Shown here: one piece after another, positions 48,001 through 60,176 of the stretch
Numbering within the stretch: position 1 is the stretch's first letter
Layout: each line of letters starts with the position of its first letter
Source: Haliotis asinina
Lineage: Eukaryota > Mollusca > Gastropoda > Lepetellida > Haliotidae
Direction of reading: 5' to 3'
NCBI RefSeq assembly: GCF_037392515.1
Contig: NC_090287.1
Span: forward strand, 8,291,501 to 8,355,500
Length of the DNA: 64,000 bases
Program-made: the position numbers and the translations under genes
The notes under the pieces: model-generated
What the model saw: the letters and a program-made list of their open reading frames with translations, nothing else
Database searches by the model: none
What the model was told of the DNA's origin: nothing

Positions 48001-51000
48001 TTTAATTGAGCTATTAACATTGATAATGCCTGACTGATCTTCCAATACTTTTATTGGTATAGCTTCATAACGGCTAACTATATATAGTCCCAGTCATTAG
48101 TGTTTGTTGAGTAAATGATGATGTGTTTCGGTACTGAACATTTTCTCTCTCTCTCTTTTTTTTTTTCTCTCTCTCTTTCTCTCTGTGAGAGAGAGAGAGT
48201 ATTAGGTCAACTCATTCAGAACTTCAGGAAAACAACTTAGTCTCAAAGAATTGTAAGACATGACATTTCTTTCCACATGTTTGACTAATGTTTTTGAGAA
48301 ATATTCATGGCAGTTGTTTAGAGCTCACTCTTAGTTGAGCATAGACATTTTAATCTACCATGGCAATATATGTTTTGAATACAAGTAGCATCATTTGGTG
48401 ATTTGCCTCAGTTTATTATTCTTATTCAGGTAATAAATGATGTTGTGATGCATACCATGATCTTACTAAACTTCGTTTCAGTATTTGCTCAGCTATATTT
48501 GAAATCGCATATTTCTATGGTTGATTGTCGTATTTTCATAAAGTGTAAAGCTTGTCAGTCATGGTCTTTTTATACTGACATTATGTTTGGATCAATATAT
48601 TTCTTTGCACTTGTATTCTGGATGAACATTTACAAAATTATCAGTGATACACAAGAAATCTGTTCCACTGGTATCGATTTATAAAATTCCTAAGTCCCAT
48701 CAGGTTGAGGCATCATCTTAGTCATATATGGACAAGCGTTATGGATGAACAACTTCTTTATTCTGATGATGTAACATCTCGATACAGATTCATGTATCGT
48801 CACCAAGCTAGTATGAGTATGGTAGAAAACTCTGTGTGCATGTCTGTCTGTGTGTCTGTGTCTGTCTGGCTGCGTGTTGGAGAAAACGTCATTCTCTTCT
48901 CTTTCTCTTTCTCTCCCTCTCTGTCTCACACGCACACACACACACACACAATATCTCAGTCTGTTGTGAGAACAATGTGTAGTACAAGTGACGTTATTGA
49001 TTTGTTTGTGATAATATGTTCATATGACAGCAAAAACAATGGAAACCATGCAGCACTTGGCAAGAAAAGCGAATCAGTGTGAAGTGTGATCAGTAAAATG
49101 TTATGAGAAGTACTGAAAATACCTGTGCCTAGATTCTGGCCCTTGAGGTAATACAATGATTGTGTGCACTTTTGTCATCATATGGTGACTGGTTGATGGT
49201 CATGATAACAAGTACTACTCTTGGCCTCAAAAGACTACATGCACGGTGAAAGTAAACATGTCATCTTCAACAGAAAATATTTATTTCTTTCAGATTTGAG
49301 AAAGCCAAGTGTTCCTCAACCAACCTCTGCTTTACGAAGCACAATGGATTCAGCTCCCCACTCCTCACGGACAAATCCAGAAAATCTATCAAAAAAGAAC
49401 TCTAAAGCAGAAGAGCTCCAAATACCAAATGGAGAAAATCCTAAAGACTTGTCAAATTTCAAAGGAAATGTGTGTGACAAGCATAGTGACTCAGCAGGTA
49501 GTGCACAGTGTGAACTTTCTTCAGACAAAAAGTCACCGTCGGAGTGCACATCCCCACAGAAATGTGAGACAAAACATACCGCTCAGGAAGGTCAGGAGTG
49601 CAGTTCCAGTCAGTCCAGCTCCGATGTAACACTGGATGGAAATAGGGGTACTAAAAGGTACATAAGTGTTTGATATCTGTGTGGAATATAGTACCTGAAA
49701 GAAGTACTGTATGTTGTTTGGGGATTGGCAGCACACAAAGTCTGTGTGTCTGCTGATAAGGTGACCCTGAGAGAGTTAGTTTGGATCTCCCAAATGCGCT
49801 AGAATTTGTACTTTAATAACAAAGTGTACCCACAAGTATAACATACCTCAATTGTGTGTTCATACTTGATAGGATGTGCATAGATAATGCATTGATGTAG
49901 TGTCAAAGTGTGCTGATTTATTGATGGATCACATTTTTACATTTGTCAATGTGTAGTTTTTACACCTGTACATGTGATACAAAATGCACGCATACATTCA
50001 TATCTATTCCATGTTCATATTCACTAAGTGATATTTGTAGTTCAGCAGTAACCTGGCCTGCTTAATAAAATCAAGCATAACCTTACATCTGACTGTGTTA
50101 CACCGGTACCATGGTGAGAAAGAGCCCAAAATTGGCAGTCACTTATTTTATACATGAACTGGATGATAGCAGCTACTTCTTCACTGCTGGAGCATATTGA
50201 GAACATCAAGCAAAAACTGTGTGTATCAGGTATCACTATATATTATGTGTCATGACCCAAATATTGATGGATGTATCTGCATTAGACAGGTGTATTGCAG
50301 CTCATCTGTAATTGATGTGTTTCAGATTCCCTTGACGTGTTTGTTGTGTATTGTCATGCTGTTTGTTTTCAGGATAAGGAATGCAAATGGCTGCCTTGGC
50401 AGCCATATTGGATGACATATTCTCGCAATTTGATTATCAGTTTTGATAAGGACTTTGATATGTATGTTACAATATAACATACTTATATATTATTTTGAAT
50501 TTAGTTCAGTGTTTGAGCTATAGTACATTAGATGAACAGTGCATCTGTTACTGATATGTGTTAGAGTATGAATTGCAGTATTTTGTGATATTTTTGAATA
50601 TTCTACAATATTTACTTAACAACATAATCATACCGTGTACAAGAGTGGGACAGGAGTGTAATACCCTGAAAAATATATTTGAATGTGGTGTCATACCTTG
50701 CAACCTGGATGTGATGTTACATAACAAATGCTTCAGTGAAAGGGGTCATTCACTTAAATGCACTGGTTATGAATATCATAGATGTTTCCTGCTGAATTTT
50801 TACTTTAGCTGTTTTCTGAATGATATGTCATGTGACTGTTATGTTTTGCAGAGATAACAGTGTTTTATCAGATGATTCAGAGTCATCGCCCAAAAAGCCA
50901 AACGTGGTCCAGAAAAATAAGAAAAGGTGTTACAAGTGCAGCTGCAAGCTGGAGCTAGCGCAGAGAGCAATTGGGAGATGTAGATGTGGTAATGTACCTC

Positions 51001-51898
51001 TAAAGTTCTTTTGTATTATCACATCACCCATTAACACTTTTGTATTCCATATAGGGGATTCCTTGTGAAAATTTATCCCCAGCTGTCTACCCTTAAGATA
51101 AGAGGTGATGTGATCGGGTGGTTGATAGGAACCCTTCCCAAATGAATTGTTGCTCTGAGGATAAATTACTCATTTTTCTGGTCCAGACTATTTACTAGCT
51201 GTGATCAGTTATCCAAACATTGAATGCAGGATTATAAACAAACATTCAAATGAAGTCAGATCATGTACATACAACTTCAAGATTTTAACATTTTAACAAT
51301 CTATACAAATCACATTTCACAGGAGTACTTTTCTTTTCTTTTAAAGACAAGGACATAAAAGTAGTCAAATTTGAAGTTGAGGATTGCCAGATGATCTTGT
51401 AAAGAATTACCTACAGGACCAAACCTGATGTGTGAAGGGATCATATCAAGACAATATTAAGTGATTAATGGTGATCAAAGTATCCTTACAGTTGCTGTAA
51501 TATTTTGTCAGGGCTTCCGTTGCTTTTGATTTTGTCGTACAGGTTCACACTGATGGTTTTGAAGATTTATGCTGGTCCGACGGTGATCCTGTTATGTTCC
51601 ACATTAACTAAACTCATAGTGCTGCCTGCTGTGATATTGAGGAAATACTGCTGTGAGATAAAACCCAACTCACTCACTCACTCACTCACTCACTCATATT
51701 TTCAGCTAGAAACATTATTTTGAAATGGTTATTTTCTCTTTTTCAGGGCTTGTATTTTGCCCCTTGCACAGATTGCCTGAACTTCATGAATGTGAGTTTG
51801 ACCATAAAGAAGAGGGCCGAGAGAAAGCTCGTGAAAAAATGGTTAAGCCAACACGCCATCTTGGAACTTCCTTCAGGCGTCTTGAGTCCGATTCTTGA
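33042..51898 (+). CDS. ZFAND3: ZFAND3, A20/AN1-type zinc finger protein (complete, five exons)
   Basis: Exons 33042-33094, 41996-42036, 49294-49657, 50852-50988 and 51747-51898 join in phase to give 248 residues (human about 227). The A20 finger is at 12-29: [20 protein letters not shown] then KCY, with C12, C14, C26, C29. It is split by an 8.9-kb intron after Gly18 and followed by a 41-nt exon. Residues 33-152 are a Ser/Asn/Lys/Glu-rich disordered linker. The AN1 finger is at 179-214, [14 protein letters not shown] then [20 protein letters not shown], with every ligand present: C179, C182, C196, C198, C203, H206, H212, C214. It continues [16 protein letters not shown], matching human DHMGRGREEAIMKMVK. 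The order A20, linker, AN1, basic tail and the PRCPCGFWG start are diagnostic. A20 fingers bind ubiquitin, and mammalian ZFAND3 is linked to transcription control in pancreatic beta cells. Role in a mollusc is inferred. Confidence 0.95.
34750..35150 (-). repeat. SINE-like repeats (GTGAGTGA family), two adjoining copies
   Basis: First copy, 34750-34980: on + it reads CTCGCTGACTTGGTTGACAC, CTCATGCTGTTGATCACTGG, ATTGTCTGTTCCAGACTCG, the reverse complement of the family. A more degraded copy follows to about 35150. A 5' fragment of the same family (CACTCACTCACTT) lies at 34345. Confidence 0.8.
35366..35477. mobile_element. Hairpin MITE
   Basis: Arms CTTATTCTTGAAACATTTGT with AGCCCTAAGAATTCTTAA, and reversed CTATTCTCGAAAAGTTTGTA with GCCCTACGAATTTCTTAA. 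Related in style but not in sequence to the 19.3-kb hairpin. Confidence 0.82.
36866..37022 (+). repeat. tRNA-derived SINE
   Basis: Head GTTAGCCTACTGGTTAATGC, CATGCTGAAGACTTGGGTTT with B box GGTTTGATTACC, CTCAATGTGTAAAGACATTT, GATATCGCTGGAATATTGTT and a CATACTCACCC tail. Confidence 0.85.
41996..42036 (+). CDS. ZFAND3: ZFAND3 exon 2 (41 nt)
   Basis: Acceptor CCCTATTTTGCAG, donor GTAAGTG. Encodes [13 protein letters not shown], the second Cys pair of the A20 finger. Phases 2 and 1 fit both neighbours. Confidence 0.92.
42148..42316. mobile_element. Large fold-back repeat carrying hammerhead-like units
   Basis: Left arm 42148-42230 and right arm 42237-42316 are inverted, near-perfect copies with a 6-bp spacer. 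The right arm on + reads ACCTGAAGAGACTAGAATCT then GTCTCGAAACATTGTGACC and an AACAAAGAAATTGAACC end. The left arm reversed reads ACCTGAAGAAGAGACTAG and ends TAATAAAGAAGTTGAACC. This is the same organisation as the Penelope-like tail at 17.6 kb: CTGAAGA, stem, CGAAAC, AATAAAGAAGTTG. The arms differ by a 3-bp indel and a few substitutions. Confidence 0.85.
42455..42515 (+). repeat. SINE tail fragment
   Basis: ATGGCTGCAATATTGCCAAT and a CACTCACTCATTG end; remnant of a gastropod SINE. Confidence 0.5.
43585..43760 (+). repeat. SINE-like repeat (GTGAGTGA family), diverged
   Basis: CAGCAATATTTGAGCAGTAT, AATAATATTGTCTGGTCCAT, CCAGTGACTACGAGCATTGG and CACCCAGCCCGACCA match the family in order. Confidence 0.65.
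48139..48201. repeat. CT/GA low-complexity tract
   Basis: TCTCTCTCTCTTT, T-run, TCTCTCTCTTTCTCTCTGTG and AGAGAGAGAGAG; the CT and GA parts are complementary and could fold. Confidence 0.93.
48890..48950. repeat. CT then CA microsatellite
   Basis: TCTTCTCTTTCTCTTTCTCT tract followed by CACACGCACACACACACAC. Confidence 0.94.
49294..49657 (+). CDS. ZFAND3: ZFAND3 exon 3 (disordered linker)
   Basis: Acceptor TTTCTTTCAG, donor GTACAT. Encodes [20 protein letters not shown] through TLDGNRGTK; low complexity, rich in Ser, Lys, Glu and Asn. Confidence 0.9.
50852..50988 (+). CDS. ZFAND3: ZFAND3 exon 4 (start of AN1 finger)
   Basis: Acceptor ATGTTTTGCAG, donor GTAATG. Encodes [20 protein letters not shown] then [19 protein letters not shown] and IGRCRC, phase 1 at the end. 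Confidence 0.93.
51590..51702 (+). repeat. SINE tail with CACT repeat
   Basis: GCCTGCTGTGATATTGAGGA, ATACTGCTGTGAGATAAAAC and a (CACT)n run, the end of the tRNA-derived family, within ZFAND3 intron 4. Confidence 0.7.
51747..51898 (+). CDS. ZFAND3: ZFAND3 exon 5 (end of AN1 finger and C-terminus)
   Basis: Acceptor CTTTTTCAG. In the correct phase encodes [20 protein letters not shown] then [20 protein letters not shown] and SFRRLESDS, then TGA. The longer open frame over this stretch is in another phase and is not the protein. Confidence 0.94.
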
Positions 51899-52369
51899 GG
51901 CGGTACCTGGCTAGGAAGTGGGAGTATCAATGCAAATACAAACTCAACTCCTTCATAATAGATTTGTACCACTGACAAAGTTGTGTGAGGGGATGCCTCT
52001 CTCTCATTTTGTGGTCAGTACATGATTGTACAGAAGACATATTTCAAGACATAATGATTGTGCATGTGTCTTCACTTCATTTCTCATTGGATTTTATACT
52101 TGTGCTGGACATTGGTTTGTAGATATGATGTGTTGTCGTGATTGGCCATTGATTAGCCAATCAAATTTGTTAATGCAGTTAGCCTTGAATTTTCATAGAC
52201 CAATCGGATGTGGCTTTACCATCACTGGTTCTTTTAAGCAATCAGTGCAAATATGTCAGTGTTTGGTTGATATATTATGAAAAGTTTGTTTTGGTGACCA
52301 AGCATTTGACATGGTGTGACACCTGCACATGATGCAGTTACGTAGTCTCTTTCATTGACCAGATTTCAT

Positions 52370-52375
52370 AATAAA
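52370..52375 (+). terminator. ZFAND3: First ZFAND3 polyadenylation signal
   Basis: AATAAA 472 bp after the stop. Further AATAAA sites at 53750, 54573 and 57603 would allow longer 3' UTRs. Confidence 0.55.
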
Positions 52376-55300
52376 ACCAACGTCATACTCATTGGTCATT
52401 CATTCAATGGTACCAATCAAACTCTTCAATTATTTGATGTCTTAAAGTGCAGAAATACTTGAGAGAAGGATAGAAAGTTGTGTTTCAATTATTTATCAAA
52501 CGTTCAACTTAAATATTGTTGATTATTGTAATTTGATTTATTTTTTTCCTTCTTGTTCTTATATGTAGTTTATGTCAACCAAATGCATTTTTGATTTTTC
52601 AAGTATATTAATATTAAAATGATAGTGTAACTTTTTGATATAAATGACACTTGCTCAAGATATTGGACAAATTTCATTGGTATATATTCCATTTATGGTT
52701 AAGGGCTTGAAATATGTATGTCATTCTGTGTTTAATGATCAGTGTTTGAGTTACTTCCCATTGTACTAGTATTAAAGGTTCCAGATTTTGGTAGTCCTTA
52801 CATTCAAACACAAGTGTAAAGCTCCAGGAACCAAGAATCCCAAAATTTTTAGCTCTGCTGATAACAATTTCCACCCTTCTCTCATGTATTGGTGTACATG
52901 TAGCACCAGTCTGCACTACGTCCAAGTGAGTGTTGGAGCAGACGTGCAAGATGTGTGAAACCCTGCAGCTGGTCTGTATACAAACGGACACCATTAATGT
53001 ATTGTATCTACCTCTGTGCAGCCTTGCAGGCTGTCATTGTATAATGTACAAGCTGCTTCTTCAACCTGCCTCACAAGGGCCACTGTATTATTGTGGTGCT
53101 GCTTTAAGTTCCATGGAATTGCTTGCAGTTGCCACAGCCACTACACTTGATTTTGAAATCACAAATGTTAAGATTTTTTGGGTGGGCAGTAGATTTTCAA
53201 AGAACATTTTTTAATATATTTATTATTTTTGTCAAAAGTCATGCTCACTCGTGTTCTTGTACTAAGTCAACATGACAACATAAAAAAAATGCTGTTTTTC
53301 ACTGATACAACACAGGGGGATGTCTCAAATTGATCCGATTTTGAATGAGGCTGAAAGGTCATGAGTGAGATGTGTTTTTGTATAATTCTTTAAATCTTTC
53401 AGACATGTCTTATTGTTGACTTTTCCAAAATGTTTACCAGTATTGGTGTCTTTTCAAAATCATTCACATGTTTTGGATTATTATGAATCTTTTTAGCTAA
53501 CGAAGGTGAAGGTCAGAGAGAAACTACATTTTCTCATTGTTTGGGTCTGTAGTGATATTTCATATATAAGTTTACAAGCAAACTGCATTTCACATAGAAT
53601 ACAGGTCACCATGTACCTGTTGTGAAATTTGCTGTCTTTAAGTTCTTCCTCATATGAAAAGACACTAGATAGAAGTCATTATGGATACATACAACATCAA
53701 ACAGAAGACACTTTACTGGGGTTGTATTTGAAATCCTCTATCTAGGTACAATAAACTAATTTAGTTATATTTTTTGAGATATGTATTTGTTAATTTCTCT
53801 TAATGATATTATTTTCAGATAAGGAAAGCATACACATGAAGAAAGCTTTTTTTTTTTTCAAACAACATCTTGATAATTCAGATTTGTTCTGAATTCATCA
53901 AATCCATCTCCGTAAGTCTGTTTAATTACCGGTACCTGTGTGTTACATATTGTTTTTAACTTTTGATTTGACAGTATGGCTGCTGATAAGTCAGCAACTG
54001 AATGATATGCTATGAATGTGGCAGCATGCACCAAGCTTTTTTACTTATTTTTCGGTTACATTTTGTTCCTCATGGACCTTGCTGTTATCTCAACAACTTG
54101 TTGGTAAACCCAAGGCCATCATAAATTGATTGCTAGTTTTGTCCTTTTGCCAAAGTTTTATTCATCCTACCTCATTGTTTTCTGTAATTATTATTATTTT
54201 TTTAAATTTTTTTTTTGCATTAAAGTTGTATGATATAAATAACAAAACAGTATCAGCTTCCCAGAGCTGACATTTCTAAAGAATGTGGATTAAAACTAAG
54301 AACTGATTTGTGATGGCCTATCCATCTGGTATTATTTCCCTGAGACTGTTGGAATACAGGATGTCCGCTGGTTTTCACTCATCTAAATTTCAAATTGAGA
54401 AAGGAAGTGTCCATTTCTGTTGCACCAGTGTTTGCCGTATGTTTTGCACGAGTGCAGAAATAATATTATGGGTATACAGTCCAGATTTTTTGCACTTGAA
54501 ATTTTCATTACAGTCCTGTATCATTTCAAAAAATTTTTTTTTTCATATGTTGTGGTTAAAGGTACTTTTTGAAATAAAGTTTGTCAGAATCTCTGTGTTT
54601 CGCATGAAAAACACAAGTTTCTGCAAATTGTGTTGCACCAGCTGCATCTGTACCATCTAAAGTCAAGTCTCTTGCAATGTTATCAGTTTTGTGTGCAAGT
54701 AATTTTGTTTTTCAGTTTTAAAAACACTTGGAAACATGAAGGCAATACTGATATAAGGAAACTCAATTCTGTCTACAGGACAGTGTGGTAATTTAAGAAG
54801 TTTGAAAAATGTTTAAAGGTACAAAATTCTTAAAATATGAAATGTGCAACAATGTTTCATAGATGTCCTACACTGCTGTGACTTCATAACTTGTATTAAG
54901 TTATGGCTCTACATAAACAGAATTATAAAGTGTGAATATCCATTATTTATTTTCTGAGATTTTGCTCATTGGCATCCTTGCAACATTCAGGCTCCTGACA
55001 AATAGCTGCTCCAGTGGAGCTGAGATGACAAAACCATTCCAGCGGACATCCCAATTCATGAGAATCTGAATCTTGAAGTATGAATATTTGTTTAACATAA
55101 TGAGTGTAATGTTTCCTCAGGAGAGTAATTTGTAAGTGTGCAATGGCCCTGAGTTTAATGCTTCTCGCTGTAGCACAGATTGTTATATGTAGAGAAGAGC
55201 CTCACAGAATTCTATTTTCAATACAGGTCATTATTGATTTTAAAAAAAAACAACAGTCATCTATCATGATGAGACAAAATCTTCACTCACAATATACTTG

Positions 55301-57600
55301 CACAACAAGCTAAAGGTATATCAATTTGATTAAAATGTTTGGATAGGTTATATGGAAGTGAGGTGTCTGTGTATGGTTGGCCTCTGGTGTTATGAAAATG
55401 TCACTGTTCCATAACAGTGTCTTACATTATGTTGTTTGGTGACATATATTCAATAGGCAACTGAATAACAACATTTTCATAACGTCACACTCAGTGCACT
55501 AGTTTGACGTACATACATGCATATTTGGGAAATTGTATGTGTGTATTAAATTTAAATTCTTTTCAAGAACTTTTTTTGTTAGGTCTTATAACTTAAACTG
55601 ACTGATCAATGATAATGATTTACCATTATAATAAAAAAGCTAAGAAATTTTAACTCCATCAACATGATATTCATCTTTAAAAGACTTTATACACTTTACC
55701 AGAAATCAATGAAATCTCAGGTTTCCAGCTTATAGTGTTCTGTAAGGTATTGAACAATTGATCCAAAGACAAGGCAAACAGAGTTCCCTCCCCTTCCTTG
55801 AAACCTGTTATCAGGGACTAAAGTTTGTTCGCTTGTTATAAACAGTGTTACTGAAATATTCTCTTTTTTGAGGATAGGATACTCTGTTTATATTTGTAGA
55901 CTTACACATCAATTAGTTTGTAGACATATATTAGAATTATTTATTACCTGGAGTAGTGTCCCTTTGTTATGGTTATGTAGTCACCAGTGATTTTTGTTTA
56001 CAAATATTAAAGGAATCTTTATTTGTAAACTGTCCATAGTATACAACATTTATTTAATGGTTGATCTTGATACTAGGAGACAATGACACATTGTACTCGT
56101 TGTTGGATAAAAGTGCTGTGAAATTAGGATTCCATTTACCAAAAGAACATCAAGACTAAGGACTTCCTTGTGTCATTTGATGTTTCAACTTAGTTTCATT
56201 ATCAGTGGGTCTTTCTTTGTGACAGCAGGCTGAGGGGGACATATGGAATTAAATACTACTGTGAGGATTAATATTCAGTAGTTTTATCATGTTTTACAAA
56301 TACTAAACATTAGTCTAATGTGTTAACTGGTATGAAAGTATTCCTTGGTAATATTTTTGGGATAGATATAAATATTCTTAAGTTTAACTGCAGCTTAAAC
56401 CCTATTCAGTGTTGCATCATGCAGAAAGATTAGTTCAGGTTCAGTGCAGCAGGTAATATTCAGACTTGTTTTTGTAAATGCTGTATTCTAAAGTATTTCA
56501 AATTAGCTGTTTATATGGGATTGTTGTGTGGATTGGGCCTGGTTGCTTTATGGTAGTGAGTGGTAAAACATCCACTGGAGAACTTCAGTTTCCATGAAAG
56601 AATGTGGGGAGACGATCAGGCTAGACAGACATATCTAACCCATAAACTGCATAATGTTTCTTCGACCTGGTTCTCAGTATGATATCTTGTCAAACGTTCA
56701 CTTAAATATTTCTTCTTCTTTTTTAAATATTAGGTCTTACAAGAAATATATGAGAGTTAATTTGATATCCTTTTCTGCTGTGAAGTGACACCTTGTCATG
56801 AATATGTTGTGTTTAAACTTGTCTGCATGATAAAGGTTGAATGAATCACCTAGCAACAATGTATATGTAAATGTGTTAAACACTGCCATAAAGAAATTAC
56901 AGAACACTCAGGTGTGGTTTTCTTTTTCATATGACTTCATAAGCCGTTACAGTTTAACAAGTCATATATAAAAAAAAATCAGACGTTCTTGAACTTCTTT
57001 AGGGTAGTAGTATACTGTGAAGAGTACTACTTCCTTAGTTATCTTGATTTTGTTTGTCTGCTTTTAAAAACTTTGACATCAAGTGTACCTTTCAGGTTTT
57101 GTTATTTATAGATAATACCAATATGGAAATTGCATATCACACCCACGATATGCAACTAGAATGTCTTGTTTGATTTTCAGTGCTTCCATCCCTGTAGCTC
57201 TAGTAGTGAAGCACTTCAAAGTTAAGTGAAAATCTGATGCATGCTTGTCCAGAGATTACCTTTGTTTCGACACCTGCTCAAGAGATTTCCCTAGACAATG
57301 TTATTTTTATAACTATTACATTAAAAGATCAAGCAGTTTCATTTGATGATAACTGATCTTATATGTGTAATTAAGATAGAATGTAATTCATTTTTTGTAT
57401 TAAGTTACATTTTTGCCAAGTTGTTAGTAGAGTGACACAATCAATTGGGATTAAAAAAAATAATGTTATCTCACACTTAACGTCTGTCACTCCAGGACAT
57501 GTGTTTACCTGGGGAAATCTCGAGTTGGACACTTAACATCATCAATTGGCAATAACCATACTGTACCTCATTGTCTAGGTTTAGGATAATGATTATAACA
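52376..57600 (+). other. Downstream of ZFAND3, possible extended 3' UTR
   Basis: 5.2 kb, AT- and T-rich, with no coding potential recognised and almost no interspersed repeats, unlike the rest of the window. This fits long alternative 3' UTRs ending at the later AATAAA sites, but transcription is not shown by sequence. Confidence 0.35.
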
Positions 57601-57602
57601 TC

Positions 57603-57643
57603 AATAAATGACACCAGTATAATACCACATGGCATCTTTTATT
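57603..57643. terminator. Opposed polyadenylation signals
   Basis: AATAAA on + at 57603-57608 and AATAAA on - (TTTATT) at 57638-57643. They could end ZFAND3 and FKBP2 transcripts from opposite sides. Confidence 0.35.
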
Positions 57644-57929
57644 ATTGAAGTTTCATCGTTGGGATGGTTTGCTTCAAGGTCACACACAATTTTGTTTTAG
57701 AGGTGCATTTAAATACCTTTCCCAACTTCAACTGTTGTTGGTTCAGCTGCAATAGCCCATTGTCCAGGTGTTCTCTGTGAGGATTATCATGTAGGAGACT
57801 AGGACTGTGTATTGGCAACAAAATTGTATTGCAATATATTGTGATATAGCACATTGCGATATATTGGAACCATTAGCATTTGACAGTGAGTGGCACTAAT
57901 TGTGCATGTCAATCCTATTTTCTGCATTA

Positions 57930-58135
57930 TTGTGAGTGACGTTAGTTTTATGCAGCACTCAGCAATATTCCAGCTATATGCCAGCAGTTTGTGAAAATAA
58001 TCAAGTCTGGACAGGCCAATCAAAGTCAACAGCATGCACATTTGGGAACCGATGACATGCGTCAACCAAGTCAGCGAATCTGACCACCGATTTCTGTTAG
58101 TTGTCTCTTACAACAAGCATAGTTGCGATGAGTAC
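57930..58135 (+). repeat. SINE-like repeat (GTGAGTGA family)
   Basis: GTGAGTGACGTTAGTTTTAT, CACTCAGCAATATTCCAGCT, AATCAAGTCTGGACAGGCC and GCGTCAACCAAGTCAGCGA; one of the best-preserved copies here. Confidence 0.87.
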
Positions 58136-58139
58136 AGAT

Positions 58140-58500
58140 TGATTTGAGCTCGTCGTTACTGGCATAGCATTTTCCACGAGATGTTCCTTTAATTTCAGAA
58201 CAAGGTCAGGTCAGGTCAGGTGAGGTGAATATGGAGGATAAGGAAGTTCTTTGAAGCCACATTTATGTACTGCAGACTTTGCCAAGCAAGAGGTGCGAGA
58301 CGAGGCACTGTCATGTAAGATCAGAACTTCAGCCCTAAACATCCCTCATGTTGTGCTCGTATGAATAGCCCAGTATGCTTCAAGGACCTGTTGCTTTCAA
58401 ACTAGTTGATCTATTTGAGTTAAATAACTGGAAATGCTGATTCTAATATAAGTTGGTGTCACCAGTCTAGAAATTATGTAGGCTTAGAACTTTTTGACCA
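58140..58500 (-). pseudogene. Mariner-type transposase relic
   Basis: On the - strand from 58328 down: VLILHDSASSRTSCLAKSAV then HKCGFKELPYPPYSPHLT, matching the mariner block LLHDNAxxH...FExLPHPPYSPDLAP. The aspartate of HDN is kept; SPDLAP is changed to SPHLT, losing the last catalytic Asp (DD34D). It then runs into a GGTCA tandem at 58203-58228. Ends not identified. Confidence 0.72.
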
Positions 58501-60176
58501 GCGTTCATATCCATCGAGCTCCCACTACAAGCATCAACAGTCTCATCTTGTTCACTAAACTTGTGACATGGACTCATGCCCACACCTGAAAAAAAGCCAA
58601 AGATTGTGTTTCCTTCAAACATATTTACTCGTTTTTACATCCCACAGAACACAAACATTCAGGAACCCTTGCTTAACGGCATGAAAGTAGAACAGCATGA
58701 TTTTATGCAGAATATGCAAGTGGTCCATTCCAGTACTACATGTACTGAGGTATACCTTTCTGCAGAAATATTTCAATGAAAGCTACCAGTAAATACTAGG
58801 GCTGCGACGTATCCAGTATGAGGCTAAATAGAATGAATAGGGGTAATGAGTGTGAATATTGGGTTACAAATAGTTATTGAGCAGTTGTAGTTGTCACTAT
58901 ATTCAGTGCAACAAGGACAAAATGTTTTCTCCAGTATGTTCTGACCATTATAACGGTCATAATTTAACACAATGCCCAGAGACCATGTCATATTGAACAT
59001 ATAACAGTGCCTGACTTGGATATATTCCACTGTGCATATGTCAATCTAACAGATAACTCCAGTATTCAAGTATACACACTCCTGATGAAATTTTGTGAAT
59101 ATTTGATGCAATGTGATCACAAATAACAAATTCAGTTCATGAAGTAACAGTTCAATTCATAAGGTATGAATGAATTGTGACAGCCCCAGTAATCACCAGC
59201 AATAGTGTATCTGTTTCCATGACAACTGTACACTTGGAGTAGAACAGTTAATCCATATACTGACTGAAAGATGACAACAGACATTCTTTGTACATGACAC
59301 TCACAATAGCTGGTTAGCACAATCATTCATACACCAGATTCACATAAAGGTACTAGGGGTATTTATGATTATAAAACACCAGTAGTCTGTAAAAGGTCAT
59401 GGGTCAAGGACAACAGTAAATCACTTTTTCAAAAGTAAAAAGATCTAAGTGTCTCACAAGACAAGTACAAAAAAAGGTTTCACCTTATTTGTAAAAAAAT
59501 TAAGCCACAATGGATCTGTGCGCGCTGTTGAGAAGTCTACAAACTATCTGTACCTTTTAGCCTTGCCATTAAGCTATACGGTGCTGGTCATATGGCTTCT
59601 TGAAACATAATAAGTGTTTCAGATGGTGACAGGTGAAATATGCAGGAACCATACCTCATGTAGCCTGTCGCAGTGCTTATCACTGTCATTTTCATTAAAG
59701 TCCTGGTGTTTTTGAAACATGTCACATACTTTCGTGGCTGTCAAAAAACAGGACTTTGTCATTTTGTTTTCTTCACTGCCAAATGTTTTTTATCAAAAGT
59801 TTGACTAATGGATGTGTACTTGGTATCTGAATACAACACATATAGTTGACATGAAATGCTTCAAACATTAAGACTAAAATTCCCTTCAGAACAGACACTG
59901 ATATAATTCAACTACAAATTAATAATAGACTAAAACTCTATGCTCTTCATGAAAACGACGTAACGATTCAACAAAGATTACAATCTTTCACAGGTTCGCA
60001 TCTTAATTCCAAGTGTTCATTTGAGAAATCTGAACCATAAACATGGTAAACAAACATTGTGTAATCACTTCAAAACACTGGATATTTATCTGCAAAATAA
60101 AGTCTATTTATGGTCAAAGACTGTAAAGATGATCCACTTGAGATAAATGCAGGAGCCATTACTCTGTCAGACTTGA
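58501..60176 (-). other. Downstream of FKBP2, possible 3' UTR
   Basis: AT-rich sequence without a recognised gene. The first AATAAA on the - strand that I find below the FKBP2 stop is at 57638, so this stretch may be transcribed as 3' UTR; alternative signals are possible. Confidence 0.35.

Larger units (their letters stand above)
42037..49293 (+). other. ZFAND3 intron 2 (7.3 kb)
   Basis: No exon recognised. Holds the large inverted repeat at 42.15 kb, SINE fragments at 42.46 and 43.6 kb, a CT/GA tract at 48.14 kb and a CT/CA tract at 48.9 kb. Confidence 0.8.

Noticed and set aside
51720-51914. Long open frame ending [15 protein letters not shown] over the last ZFAND3 exon
   Set aside because: Wrong phase. 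The spliced frame completes the AN1 finger with every ligand.
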